Source: Leisingera sp. ANG59 (GTDB taxonomy: Bacteria; Pseudomonadota; Alphaproteobacteria; Rhodobacterales; Rhodobacteraceae). Taken from it: DNA of 64,000 bases. How positions within the stretch are numbered: the first letter of the stretch is position 1; every line of letters starts with the position of its first letter. Below the pieces are notes generated by a model. It did not search any database and was not told where the DNA came from. It was given only the letters and a program-made list of their open reading frames with translations. The stretch spans positions 1 through 64,000 of the forward strand of contig NZ_WLCM01000011.1 in assembly GCF_013317235.1 (NCBI RefSeq). Reading direction: 5' to 3'. Shown here piece after piece: positions 43,953 through 51,856 of this stretch. Position numbers and translations under genes: made by a program.

Positions 43953-44780
43953 ATGACCCAGCAGCGCCCGATGGACCAGGATGACGCGCTCGAAGATTTC
44001 GAGCCGCGCCGGATCACCCTCAACGATGCGGAGAAAATCGTGCATGTGTCCGGCCGGGGCCCGGCGGTGATCGTGATGGCGGAAATGCCGGGGATCAGCC
44101 CGCATGTGGCACGCTTTGCCCGCTGGGTGCGGGATGCCGGCTTCACCGTCTACATGCCGTCGCTGTTCGGCCGCGACGGTGCCGTGGCCACGGCAGAGGA
44201 TGGTGCAGACGTGTTCCGCCGCGCCTGCGTCAGCGCCGAGTTCCGCGCCTTTGCATTCAATGGCGCCAGTCCGGTCACCCAGTGGCTGCGGGCGCTGGCG
44301 CGGCTGGCGCATCAGGAATGCGGCGGCCCCGGCACCGGTGCCATCGGCATGTGCTTCACCGGCAACTTTGCGCTGTCGATGATGCTGGAGCCTTCCATGC
44401 TTGCCCCGGTTCTGGCCCAGCCCTCGCTGCCGCTGGACAATCCTGCGGGGGTCCAAAGCCCGCCCGAGGAACTGGCCGCTGTGCGCGCTCGGCTGGAGCA
44501 CGAGGACCTCACCGTCCTGGCCTACCGCTTCCAGGGCGACGCGTTCTGCCAGGCGCAGCGCTTTGCCGCCTATGCCGAGGCGCTGGGAGAGCGTTTCGAC
44601 GCCCGCACCCTGCCGGACAGCGCCGCCGCCGCGGAGGTGCCACCGTTCTTTGCCAAACACGTTCCCACCCCGCACAGCGTGGTCACCGCGCATCTGGTGG
44701 ATGAGGCAGGCAGCGCGACCCTGGCCGCGCGGGATGAGATCCTGGGGTTCTTCAGGCAGCGGCTGGCAGCGGGCCGCTGA
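43953..44780 (+). CDS. dienelactone hydrolase family protein
   Basis: A 275-residue alpha/beta hydrolase of the dienelactone hydrolase type. PAVIVMAEMPGISPHVARFARWVRDAGFTVYMPSLFGRDG covers the N-terminal core and oxyanion region. GAIGMCFTGNFALSMM has the nucleophile Cys134 in the G-x-C-x-G elbow, and HSVVTAHLVD carries the likely catalytic histidine near the end. Its regulation by the divergent HxlR protein suggests response to an electrophile or aromatic breakdown product. Confidence 0.92.
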   Translation: MTQQRPMDQDDALEDFEPRRITLNDAEKIVHVSGRGPAVIVMAEMPGISPHVARFARWVRDAGFTVYMPSLFGRDGAVATAEDGADVFRRACVSAEFRAFAFNGASPVTQWLRALARLAHQECGGPGTGAIGMCFTGNFALSMMLEPSMLAPVLAQPSLPLDNPAGVQSPPEELAAVRARLEHEDLTVLAYRFQGDAFCQAQRFAAYAEALGERFDARTLPDSAAAAEVPPFFAKHVPTPHSVVTAHLVDEAGSATLAARDEILGFFRQRLAAGR

Positions 44781-44817
44781 TCACAGGGCGGCGGCACGGC
44801 AGCTCTGGCCTGCCGCC

Positions 44818-45654
44818 TCAATTCTCCGGGCTTTCAAACCAGTCCAGCGCCATTTTGCTCCAGCCCTTGGGCAGGCCATGGCCGCCCTTGTGCAGGATCA
44901 GCTCCAGCCCGCCGGCTTCGCAGTCCCAGCGCTTGCGCCAGATACCATCTTCGGTCCCATGCTCTGCAGCATTTCTGCGGCAGCTGTTCTCGCGCCGCCA
45001 CAGCTGCAGCCCCTCCCAGATATCTGCCTGCACGATCTCCGCCACCGAGCCCTGGATCACCCGCCCCTCCAGCGGCACGACCTTGTCGGAAAATCCGTGG
45101 ATGTGCAGCAGCCGAACCGGCCCCTTGCAACCCTGCGCCATCGGCAGCCAGAACCCCCCGGCAACCGGGGCATAGGCAGCGGCGAACCCAGGCGCCTGAC
45201 AGGCCACATCCCAGACCATCGATCCGCCGCGGGAAAAGCCGCTCAGCAGCAGTTGATCCGGCTCTACCCCGGCCCGGGCCGCGGCATCTGCCAGCACTTC
45301 ATGCAGGAACACCAGGTCACGGCGCGGATAGGTGTTCCAGCCGTCGCGCACCGACCAGTCTGCGGGTTTGCCTTCTGCCCAGGGCAGGCCGCTGGGGGCA
45401 ATCACCGCATAACCGCGCTGCGTAAAAGCCGCCACCAGCCCAGTGTTGGCGATCACCTTAGCGCCGCTGCCGCCATAGCCATGCAGGAACATCACCGCCG
45501 GCCCGCCCTGCCAGCCGTCCGGCAAGGCCAGGTGGTATGCGCCGCCGTCAACCCGGCACGGCACTTCCCCGCCGCACCGCGCGTCCTGCGCCGCCGCGGC
45601 TGCCGGCACGCCCAGCAACACTGCGGCCAGCGGCATCAAAATCCGTTTCAGCAT
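44818..45654 (-). CDS. secreted PHB-depolymerase/LpqC-like esterase
   Basis: From this ATG the protein has 278 residues. It starts with a signal peptide (MLKRILMPLAAVLLGVPAAAAA), then CRVDGGAYHLALPDGW, VMFLHGYGGSGAK, the nucleophile elbow LLLSGFSRGGSMVWD and a C-terminal LHKGGHGLPKGW with the catalytic histidine. It resembles polyhydroxyalkanoate depolymerase/feruloyl-esterase-like secreted hydrolases and is a paralogue of the enzyme at 29404-30219. GAGGGGACAG precedes the ATG. Confidence 0.86.
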   Translation of the reverse strand: MLKRILMPLAAVLLGVPAAAAAQDARCGGEVPCRVDGGAYHLALPDGWQGGPAVMFLHGYGGSGAKVIANTGLVAAFTQRGYAVIAPSGLPWAEGKPADWSVRDGWNTYPRRDLVFLHEVLADAAARAGVEPDQLLLSGFSRGGSMVWDVACQAPGFAAAYAPVAGGFWLPMAQGCKGPVRLLHIHGFSDKVVPLEGRVIQGSVAEIVQADIWEGLQLWRRENSCRRNAAEHGTEDGIWRKRWDCEAGGLELILHKGGHGLPKGWSKMALDWFESPEN

Positions 45655-45718
45655 CTGTCCCCTCTCTGTCCAGCTTGCACGCCAGCCTAGCACAACCCGC
45701 CGGCACTGCTGCCGCCAA

Positions 45719-45745
45719 GAAAAAGGCCGCCCGTTCTGGGCGGCC
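45719..45745 (-). terminator. terminator after the small gene at 45818
   Basis: GGCCGCCC (45725-45732) pairs with GGGCGGCC (45738-45745), and the A-run before it gives a T-tract on the minus strand. Confidence 0.8.
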
Positions 45746-45817
45746 GCTCCAAAATGTCTTTCTGAAATTAACCGGACCGCAAGTCCGCGGCTGGGCGCGC
45801 CCCCCCGAAGGCGCGCC

Positions 45818-46054
45818 CTAACCGCGCCAGCGGCCCAGAAAACGCGCTGCCAGCGCGCCAGAGGCCGGACGCTCCCGCGCCAGGAGCTTGCCAGCCAGCC
45901 ACCCCTGGCTGGCAGGCGCCTTGGCATAATCGGGGTGCTCCACCTCTTCCGCGATCAGTACCTGACGCACAGCAGCCAGGATCTCCGCGTCGCTCGGCTC
46001 TGCGGCCTCGCTGTTCACGGCTTCCCCAATCTCCGGCTGATAACACTGTTGCAT
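45818..46054 (-). CDS. small acidic hypothetical protein
   Basis: This 78-residue product starts MQQCYQPEIGEAVNSEAAEPSDAEILAAVRQVLIAEEVEHPDYAKAP. It has one amphipathic helix and a basic end (LGRWRG) and no membrane segment. GTGGAGGTGCC gives a strong ribosome-binding site and a good terminator follows. I do not recognise a family. Confidence 0.6.
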   Translation of the reverse strand: MQQCYQPEIGEAVNSEAAEPSDAEILAAVRQVLIAEEVEHPDYAKAPASQGWLAGKLLARERPASGALAARFLGRWRG

Positions 46055-46378
46055 ACTGGCACCTCCACGGTTTGCGGCTCTGGCTGGCGGCCCCCCTGGC
46101 CGGCTTCCATCGCCTGAATTCAGAATACCGCAAGGCGCTGCTTAAGAGCGCGTTTTGTGTAAAATTAGTTAAAATCCTGAGCCGTAAGACGGGTTTCGGG
46201 AACAGTCGCCCAGCCCGGCGCCCATTGTTGCCAGAGACTGGAAAATACGCTGTTTCATCCGCTTTGAATCCAGGCTTTTGCGCTCTGCCGCACAGCCCGG
46301 AACAGCGGAATTGATTCTCTTTTGAACAAAAAAACCGCCCCGAAGGGCGGCCTTTCCGGTCTTCACAAACTGGCGCCC
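46055..46378. other. intergenic region
   Basis: No gene is supported. It holds the promoter side of the small gene at 45818-46054, including an A/T-rich stretch around 46150-46190, and the terminator of the outer-membrane protein gene. Confidence 0.5.
46328..46350 (-). terminator. terminator of the outer-membrane protein gene
   Basis: CCGCCC (46335-46340) pairs with GGGCGG (46345-46350); the A-run at 46328-46334 gives seven T residues on the minus strand. Confidence 0.85.
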
Positions 46379-47125
46379 TCAGTGCCGGCGGAAAACCCGC
46401 TCTGCATTGGCGCCAAAGGATTTGACCAAAGACAGGCTGAACCGGGTGCTGTTGCCACCGGTACTGAAGTAGCTCCGGGCTGCAGACGCATAAAGATTGT
46501 AGCCTTTCGGCATCTTGGCACGCAGCCCCAAGGAAAACCCTTTGTTATCCTCATACACTGACCCGTATGCAGACCCCGTGGTAAAAAACTTCGTTTGACC
46601 GCCCAGGCCGGGCAGTTCGTATTCACCGTTCGCCCTGACGATCGGGTCAGACCCGCTGCCAAGGATTTCAGTCACACCGATACCCGCCTGTCCCCAATCC
46701 GCAAAATGGGAATAGTCCAGATTCACCGACTCACTTTCGCCGACTGCCGGGCCGGAATTCCAGAATTCATGCCGGTATTTGAAATAGCCAAGGCTGATTT
46801 CATGAGAGCTGCCGATATCCCAGGCCGCGCTGAGGCTGTAGCTTGTAGAGCGATCAGTCCCATCCCTCAGTTCCTTGTCCTCGACAAGCCGCTCGAAATC
46901 CCGGGATACCCCCGCCATCAGCCGGAAGCTGTCTCCCAGGAGCACACCGGCCCGGATGCCTGCGCCAGCGCTGGCAGTGTCCAAATACTGGTCACCGGTC
47001 CTTTGGTTCAGGGTGACAGATGCCTCCACCGCTGTCCGCTCCGGCAAAGATTGCGCTCCGGCGGTGGTTCCAGCAGCAAAGGTGAAGGCTCCGCAGAAAA
47101 CTGCGGTTAGAAAAAGCTGTTTCAA
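46379..47125 (-). CDS. predicted outer-membrane beta-barrel protein
   Basis: The 248-residue protein has a signal peptide (LFLTAVFCGAFTFAAGTTAGAQS). The rest is a series of alternating beta strands with aromatic girdle residues (YSLSAAWDIGSSHEISLGYFKYRHEF, NLYASAARSYFSTGGNSTRFSLSLVKSF), as in eight- to ten-stranded outer-membrane barrels. The start codon appears to be TTG, since no ATG/GTG in frame would keep the signal peptide. Function is unknown. It lies beside the D-glutamate module, but on a separate transcript after an intervening gap of about 180 bases. Confidence 0.75.
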   Translation of the reverse strand: MKQLFLTAVFCGAFTFAAGTTAGAQSLPERTAVEASVTLNQRTGDQYLDTASAGAGIRAGVLLGDSFRLMAGVSRDFERLVEDKELRDGTDRSTSYSLSAAWDIGSSHEISLGYFKYRHEFWNSGPAVGESESVNLDYSHFADWGQAGIGVTEILGSGSDPIVRANGEYELPGLGGQTKFFTTGSAYGSVYEDNKGFSLGLRAKMPKGYNLYASAARSYFSTGGNSTRFSLSLVKSFGANAERVFRRH

Positions 47126-47309
47126 AATCCGGCTCTTAAACTATGTGTCTTGCTGCAAGCCACATCCCGAAAGACACCATGAATTGCAAGACGATCCCGC
47201 CGCACACGCAATCAGGTTCCGCAACTAATACAAACCGGCAACAAGGTGCCAAGAAAAACGGGCTGGAAAATCCAGCCCGTTCCGCAGCTTCCAGATCCGG
47301 GGCCGAGCC

Positions 47310-48170
47310 TCAGACCGCTTTCTTGCGGCTTTCTTCCAGGTAGATCTCGCGCAGGCGCTTGGCGATGGGTCCGGGGGTGCCGTCGCCCAGGGTGACGCCG
47401 TCGATTTCCACCACCGGCATCACAAAGGCGCTGGCGGAGGTGGTGAAAGCCTCGTCGGCTTCCTTGGCTTCCTCGATGGTGAACAGGCGCTCCTCGATCT
47501 CCATCTGCGCTTCCGCCGCCAGACGCAGCACCGCGGCACGGGTGATGCCGTGCAGGATGTCATTGGACAGCGGCCGGGTCACGATCTTGCCGTTCTTGAC
47601 GTAATAAGCGTTGTTGGAGGTGCCCTCGGTCACATAGCCGTCTTCGATCAGCCAGGCATCATCGCAGCCGGCCTTCTTGGCCATCATCTTGCCCATCGAC
47701 GGGTACAGCAGCTGAACGGTCTTGATGTCGCGGCGGCCCCAGCGAATGTCCTCGATCGAGATGATCTTGGCGCCCTTCTGCGCCGCCGGGCTGTCGGCCA
47801 GGCCCGGCTTGTTCTGAGTGAACAGAACCAGCGACGGCGGAGTGTCTTCGGACGGGAACACAAAATCCCGGTCGCCGTCGGAGCCGCGGGAGACCTGCAG
47901 GTAGACCAGGCCTTCCTCGATGCCGTTCAGCTCCACCAGCTTGCGGTGGATTTCCAAGAGCTCCTCCTTGGAGCACGGGCTGGCCATGTCCAGCTCCTTC
48001 AGCGAGCGGTCCAGGCGCACCGCGTGGCCTTCGAAGTCGATCAGTTTGCCGTCGAGGACAGAAGTCACCTCATAAACCGCATCGGCAAACAGGAAGCCGC
48101 GGTCAAAGATCGAAACCTTGGCCTCACCCTCGGGCAGGTATTCGCCATTCACATAAACAGTACGGGTCAT
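47310..48170 (-). CDS. D-amino-acid transaminase (class IV aminotransferase)
   Basis: The 286-residue protein belongs to fold-type IV PLP enzymes: YLPEGEAKVSIFDRGFLFADAVYEV, VYLQVSRGSDGDRDFVFP, RWGRRDIKTVQLL (Lys150 as the PLP lysine) and EGTSNNAYYVKNGKIVTRPLSNDILHGITRAAV. D-alanine transaminase and branched-chain enzymes share this fold. RGFLFADAVYEV and the context favour a D-amino-acid enzyme. It is 10 bases downstream of dgcA. GGAGACAACA precedes the ATG. It would move the amino group of D-glutamate or D-alanine between keto acids. Confidence 0.9.
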   Translation of the reverse strand: MTRTVYVNGEYLPEGEAKVSIFDRGFLFADAVYEVTSVLDGKLIDFEGHAVRLDRSLKELDMASPCSKEELLEIHRKLVELNGIEEGLVYLQVSRGSDGDRDFVFPSEDTPPSLVLFTQNKPGLADSPAAQKGAKIISIEDIRWGRRDIKTVQLLYPSMGKMMAKKAGCDDAWLIEDGYVTEGTSNNAYYVKNGKIVTRPLSNDILHGITRAAVLRLAAEAQMEIEERLFTIEEAKEADEAFTTSASAFVMPVVEIDGVTLGDGTPGPIAKRLREIYLEESRKKAV

Positions 48171-48180
48171 TGTTGTCTCC

Positions 48181-49146
48181 TCAACCCCACAGGGCAGCCT
48201 TGGGCGGGTGCACGCCCTCGGCATCAAATGTCAAAGGTTCCTCGCGGTCTTCGGCCAGAAGCAGCGGCCCGTCAAGATCCGTAACCGCCGCACCCTGCGC
48301 CACAAGCGTCGCGGGCGCCATCGCCAGCGATGAGCCGACCATGCAGCCGACCATCACCTGGTAGCCCTCGGCCAGCGCCTGCTCGCGCAGCTTCAGCGCC
48401 TCGGTCAACCCGCCGGTCTTGTCCAGCTTGATGTTGACCACGTCGTATTTGCCCTTGAGCTTGGGCAGGCTCTCGCGGTCATGGCAGCTCTCATCCGCGC
48501 AGACCGGCACTGGGCGCTCCATGCCGGTCAGGGCCTCATCCTCGCCCGCGGGCAAGGGCTGCTCCACCAGCTCGACGCCGAGGCGCACCAGATGCGGCGC
48601 CAGTTCGGCGTAAACCTCTGCCGACCAGCCCTCGTTGGCGTCGATGATGATCTTGGCATCGGGCGCGCCGGCGCGCACCGCTTCCAGGCGGGGCATGTCG
48701 TCGGGGGTGCCGAGCTTGATCTTCAACAGCGGACGGAAAGCATTCTCCGCCGCCTGCTGCTGCATCTTCTCGGGCGTGTCCAGCGACAGGGTATAGGCGG
48801 TGATTTCCGGCCCCGGCGCCGGCAGGCCTGCCAGCTCCCAAACCCGCTTGCCGGCCTGTTTCGCTTCCAGATCCCACAGCGCGCAGTCAACCGCATTGCG
48901 GGCAGCACCTGCAGGCAGCAGCGATTGCAGTTCCTCGCGGGTGAAATCGGCGGGCAGGCCCTTGATCTCTGCGGTCACGCTCTCCAGCGTCTCGTTATAG
49001 CGGGCATAGGGCACGCATTCGCCCAAACCGGTGATGCCGTCCTTTTCCACCCGCACGGTCAGCACCTTGGCCTCGGTGCGCGAGCCGCGCGAGATGGTGA
49101 AGACCTGCGCCAGTTTAAAGACGTCCGGGGTGACGGTGATGTTCAT
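48181..49146 (-). CDS. dgcA: N-acetyl-D-glutamate racemase DgcA / dipeptide-epimerase family
   Basis: A 321-residue enolase-superfamily enzyme (mandelate racemase/muconate lactonizing group). The catalytic K-x-K (LKIKLG, Lys142 and Lys144), metal ligands Asp169 (IIDANEGW), Glu195 (VELVEQPL) and Asp218 (CADES), and the opposite lysine Lys240 (VVNIKLDKTGG) are all present. Most such sequences are labelled L-Ala-D/L-Glu epimerase. Next to dgcN, the role fits DgcA, which converts N-acetyl-D-glutamate to the L form. It is followed by the transaminase gene. Confidence 0.9.
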   Translation of the reverse strand: MNITVTPDVFKLAQVFTISRGSRTEAKVLTVRVEKDGITGLGECVPYARYNETLESVTAEIKGLPADFTREELQSLLPAGAARNAVDCALWDLEAKQAGKRVWELAGLPAPGPEITAYTLSLDTPEKMQQQAAENAFRPLLKIKLGTPDDMPRLEAVRAGAPDAKIIIDANEGWSAEVYAELAPHLVRLGVELVEQPLPAGEDEALTGMERPVPVCADESCHDRESLPKLKGKYDVVNIKLDKTGGLTEALKLREQALAEGYQVMVGCMVGSSLAMAPATLVAQGAAVTDLDGPLLLAEDREEPLTFDAEGVHPPKAALWG

Positions 49147-49222
49147 GAAACTGCCCTTTCCTGCGGCCCTGCGCGCGCCGCGGCGGGCCTTAGCACGATG
49201 CCCTTCATCCGGGGCACCTGCT

Positions 49223-49288
49223 CTTTCATCTTGCTAAAAATACTCCCGCCGGAGGCATCCCAGGCTGCGCCTGAACACCTCCGGCGGG
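49223..49288 (-). terminator. hairpin with T-tract and repeat element between dgcN and dgcA
   Basis: CCCGCCGGAGG (49245-49255) pairs with CCTCCGGCGGG (49278-49288). On the minus strand the stem is followed by GAGTATTTTTAGC. This copy of the dispersed GAGTATTT repeat (49223-49245) supplies the tail. It may cause partial termination inside the operon. Confidence 0.7.
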
Positions 49289-49297
49289 GCTGTTAGA

Positions 49298-50299
49298 TCA
49301 GACCGCGGCCAGCGCGTCCACCAGGCGTCCGGCGCCGTGGCGGTAGGGGTCAACGGCGGGCAGGCCCATGCGCTCTTCGACCTCGGCCAGGTACTTGACC
49401 GCTTCGTCTTCGGACAGGTGCTGGGTGTTCACCGAGATGCCAACGATCTGGCAGGCCGGGTTGGCGCGCTGTGCCAACGGCAGGGCGACGTCGCGCAGTT
49501 CTTCCAGGGTCGGCACGTCGTATTCCGGCAGGCCGCGCATATGGGTGCGGGTCGGCTCGTGGCACAGGATCAGCGCATCCGGCTGACCGCCGTGCACCAG
49601 CGCCATGGTGACGCCCGAGTAGGAGATGTGGAACAGCGAGCCCTGACCCTCGATCAGATCCCAGTGGTCGTCGTCATTGTCCGGGGTCAGATACTCGATC
49701 GAGCCCGCCATGAAGTCGGCGATGACCGCGTCCAGCGGCACGCCGTGGCCGGTGATCAGGATGCCGGTCTGGCCGGTGGCGCGGAAGGTCGACTTCATGC
49801 TGCGCTTCTGCATCTCGGCGTCCATCGCCAGGGCGGTGTACATCTTGCCGACCGAGCAGTCGGTGCCAACTGCCAGGCAGCGCTTGCCGGTACGGTTCTT
49901 GCCGTTGGCAATCGGGTAGCCGACGGTGGGGACGCGCACATCGTGCAGGGTGCCGCCGTGGGTCTGGGCCGCAGCCACCAGGTCGCCCTCGTCGCGCAGC
50001 AGGTTGTGCAGGCCGGACGCCAAGTCATAGCCCATTTCCAGCGCCGCGATCAGCACCTCTTTCCACGCGGGCGAGATTACGCCGCCGCGGTTGGCGACGC
50101 CGATCACCAGGGTCTTGGCGCCGGCTTCCTTGGCCTCGGCCAGTGTCATCTCTTTCAGGCCCAGGTCGGCGCCGCAGCCCGGCAGGGAGATCTGGCCGAC
50201 GGCATGGTCGGGGCGCCAGTCGCGGATACCGATGGCAACTTTGGCGGCCAGCATGTCAGGCGCATCGCCCAGGAACAGCAGATAAGGGGTTTCGATCAT
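49298..50299 (-). CDS. dgcN: D-glutamate N-acetyltransferase DgcN (DUF1611 family)
   Basis: The 333-residue protein matches DUF1611: an N-terminal domain with KTLVIGVANRGGVISPAWKEVLIAALEMGYDLASGLHN, then a P-loop GTDCSVGKMYTALAM (145-159), TGQTGILITGHGVPLDAVIADFMAGS, HWDLIEGQGSLFHISYSGV and RTHMRGLPEYDVP. DgcN acetylates D-glutamate using acetyl-CoA, the first step of the DgcN/DgcA pathway known in marine Proteobacteria. It starts 14 bases after the MFS gene, with GAGGAAACC as ribosome-binding site. Confidence 0.92.
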   Translation of the reverse strand: MIETPYLLFLGDAPDMLAAKVAIGIRDWRPDHAVGQISLPGCGADLGLKEMTLAEAKEAGAKTLVIGVANRGGVISPAWKEVLIAALEMGYDLASGLHNLLRDEGDLVAAAQTHGGTLHDVRVPTVGYPIANGKNRTGKRCLAVGTDCSVGKMYTALAMDAEMQKRSMKSTFRATGQTGILITGHGVPLDAVIADFMAGSIEYLTPDNDDDHWDLIEGQGSLFHISYSGVTMALVHGGQPDALILCHEPTRTHMRGLPEYDVPTLEELRDVALPLAQRANPACQIVGISVNTQHLSEDEAVKYLAEVEERMGLPAVDPYRHGAGRLVDALAAV

Positions 50300-50313
50300 G
50301 GCGGGTTTCCTCT

Positions 50314-51681
50314 TCACTCTTGCCGGTGAGTTTGCGGAGATTCCCGCACAAGTTCATGCCTATTCCGCTGCTCGTCGCGGCTGACGCGCAAGAACCTCCT
50401 GCATTTTCGCCACTTTGCAGGAGATTTCTTCGTTATGTCACTATTGCTGACATTATTTTCCTCTTCCAGCCAGGTTTCGGCCTGAAGCACCCCGGTTTGG
50501 GGTGCGCCAAGCACCGCAATCGCCTGCTGGGAGCCGGTTTCCTCCGGCGCATCGGCCTGCGTGCGCCGCAGCGCGGCAACGCCCGCAACCATAAAACACA
50601 GGGCTGCAAGCAGGATCAGCAACCCATTTCCGTCAGCAATGCTGACCATATTCGGGGCCGCCAGCGTGCCCCCGAACTGGCCAACGTTCAACAGGAACAC
50701 CATCGCCCCGCTGGCAGGCACGATCTGCGCCGGTTTCAGATGGTCGTTGGCATGGGCAGAGCAGACCGCGTACATCGGCAGGCTGGCGCCCGCGAGCACC
50801 GCAAATCCGATCACCAGCGCCTGCGGCGTGGGGGTCGCCAGCATCCACAGGCAGGCCGCGGCGCCGATCACGCCCAACCCCATCAGCACCAGCCGCCGGT
50901 CGGTCTTGTCGCTGATCCAGCCGACCGGGTATTGCACCACGGCGCCGACAACCATCGCCACCACCAGCGCGCCGGAGGCCTCTGCCGGGCTCATTCCGCG
51001 CGACAGCGCATAAAGCGGCAGCGCGATGAACCAGCCGGCCACGGCGGTTGCACTCACCAGATTGCCCAGCACTGCCATCGGCGACTCCCGGTAGAGCTTG
51101 CGCACGGGCATCCGGTCCGGCACCTCATACTCCGGCGCCTTGTTGCCGGACAGCAAGAGCGGCACAATCGACAGCGAGATCAGGATCGACACCGCCCCGA
51201 ACAGCAAATTGCCGCTGGGATCGGGCAAGGCCACCAGTGCGGTGCCGATGGCCGGGCCTGCCATCCAGATCATGAAATAGATCGACAGGATCTGCGCCCG
51301 GTTTGTGTTTTCCGACTTCGCCTGCAGCCAGCTTTCGGTGATCACATACATGCCGGGATAACAGACCCCGGCCAGGAACCGCATCGCCGACCAGGAATAG
51401 GGATCGGAGGTCAGCAGGTGCAGGATCGCAGAGATCGACACCAGCGATGCCAGCGCCGAAAACGCCCGGATATGGCCGACCTTGGCCACCATTCCCGGCG
51501 CCATCACGGTGCCCAGCAGGGCGCCGGCGGGATAGGCCGCCTGCATGATCGAAATGGTAAGGTCGGAGAAGCCAAGCCCCGCACCCCGGATTGTCAGCAG
51601 GGTGACCAGAAGCCCGTTGGCCACCATCAGCATCAGCATGCCCAGAAACAGGGCCCAGTTTTCAATGAATGCACGTTTCAT
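50314..51681 (-). CDS. MFS transporter upstream of dgcN
   Basis: A 455-residue major-facilitator transporter with 12 hydrophobic segments and a long charged C-terminal tail. The segment GWISDKTDRRLVLMGLGVIGAAACLW is the MFS A-motif region of the second half. The first half has MQAAYPAGALLGTVMAPGMVAKVGHIR. It resembles YcaD-type transporters. Being first in the MFS-dgcN-dgcA-transaminase series, it probably imports the amino acid or a related peptide; direction and substrate are inferred. The ATG at 51681 is divergent from mcl1. Confidence 0.88.
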   Translation of the reverse strand: MKRAFIENWALFLGMLMLMVANGLLVTLLTIRGAGLGFSDLTISIMQAAYPAGALLGTVMAPGMVAKVGHIRAFSALASLVSISAILHLLTSDPYSWSAMRFLAGVCYPGMYVITESWLQAKSENTNRAQILSIYFMIWMAGPAIGTALVALPDPSGNLLFGAVSILISLSIVPLLLSGNKAPEYEVPDRMPVRKLYRESPMAVLGNLVSATAVAGWFIALPLYALSRGMSPAEASGALVVAMVVGAVVQYPVGWISDKTDRRLVLMGLGVIGAAACLWMLATPTPQALVIGFAVLAGASLPMYAVCSAHANDHLKPAQIVPASGAMVFLLNVGQFGGTLAAPNMVSIADGNGLLILLAALCFMVAGVAALRRTQADAPEETGSQQAIAVLGAPQTGVLQAETWLEEENNVSNSDITKKSPAKWRKCRRFLRVSRDEQRNRHELVRESPQTHRQE

Positions 51682-51769
51682 GCCCGGTTGCTCGCACGGG
51701 TGCCCGTCGGGTGCGCGTCTGTTTGCGGCAATGTTTCCGGCGCCGCAGCGCAGCAGCACTTTCTGCGCC

Positions 51770-51786
51770 TGCAAAATTTCCTTGCA
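51770..51786. promoter_or_regulatory. inverted repeat upstream of mcl1
   Basis: TGCAA (51770-51774) and TTGCA (51782-51786) form a dyad with a 7-base spacer, 71 bases before mcl1 and 89 bases before the divergent MFS gene. Confidence 0.4.
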
Positions 51787-51856
51787 TGAGGCCGCGCAAC
51801 TTTCTAACACTTCACCCCAGCAGAATTGAAACGTCATTACCCGAAGGATTGCCCCC

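Noticed and set aside
45768-46133. 121-codon frame overlapping the small gene at 45818-46054
   Set aside because: The 78-codon frame has a strong GGAGG site and better composition; the longer frame is Arg/Gly-rich.
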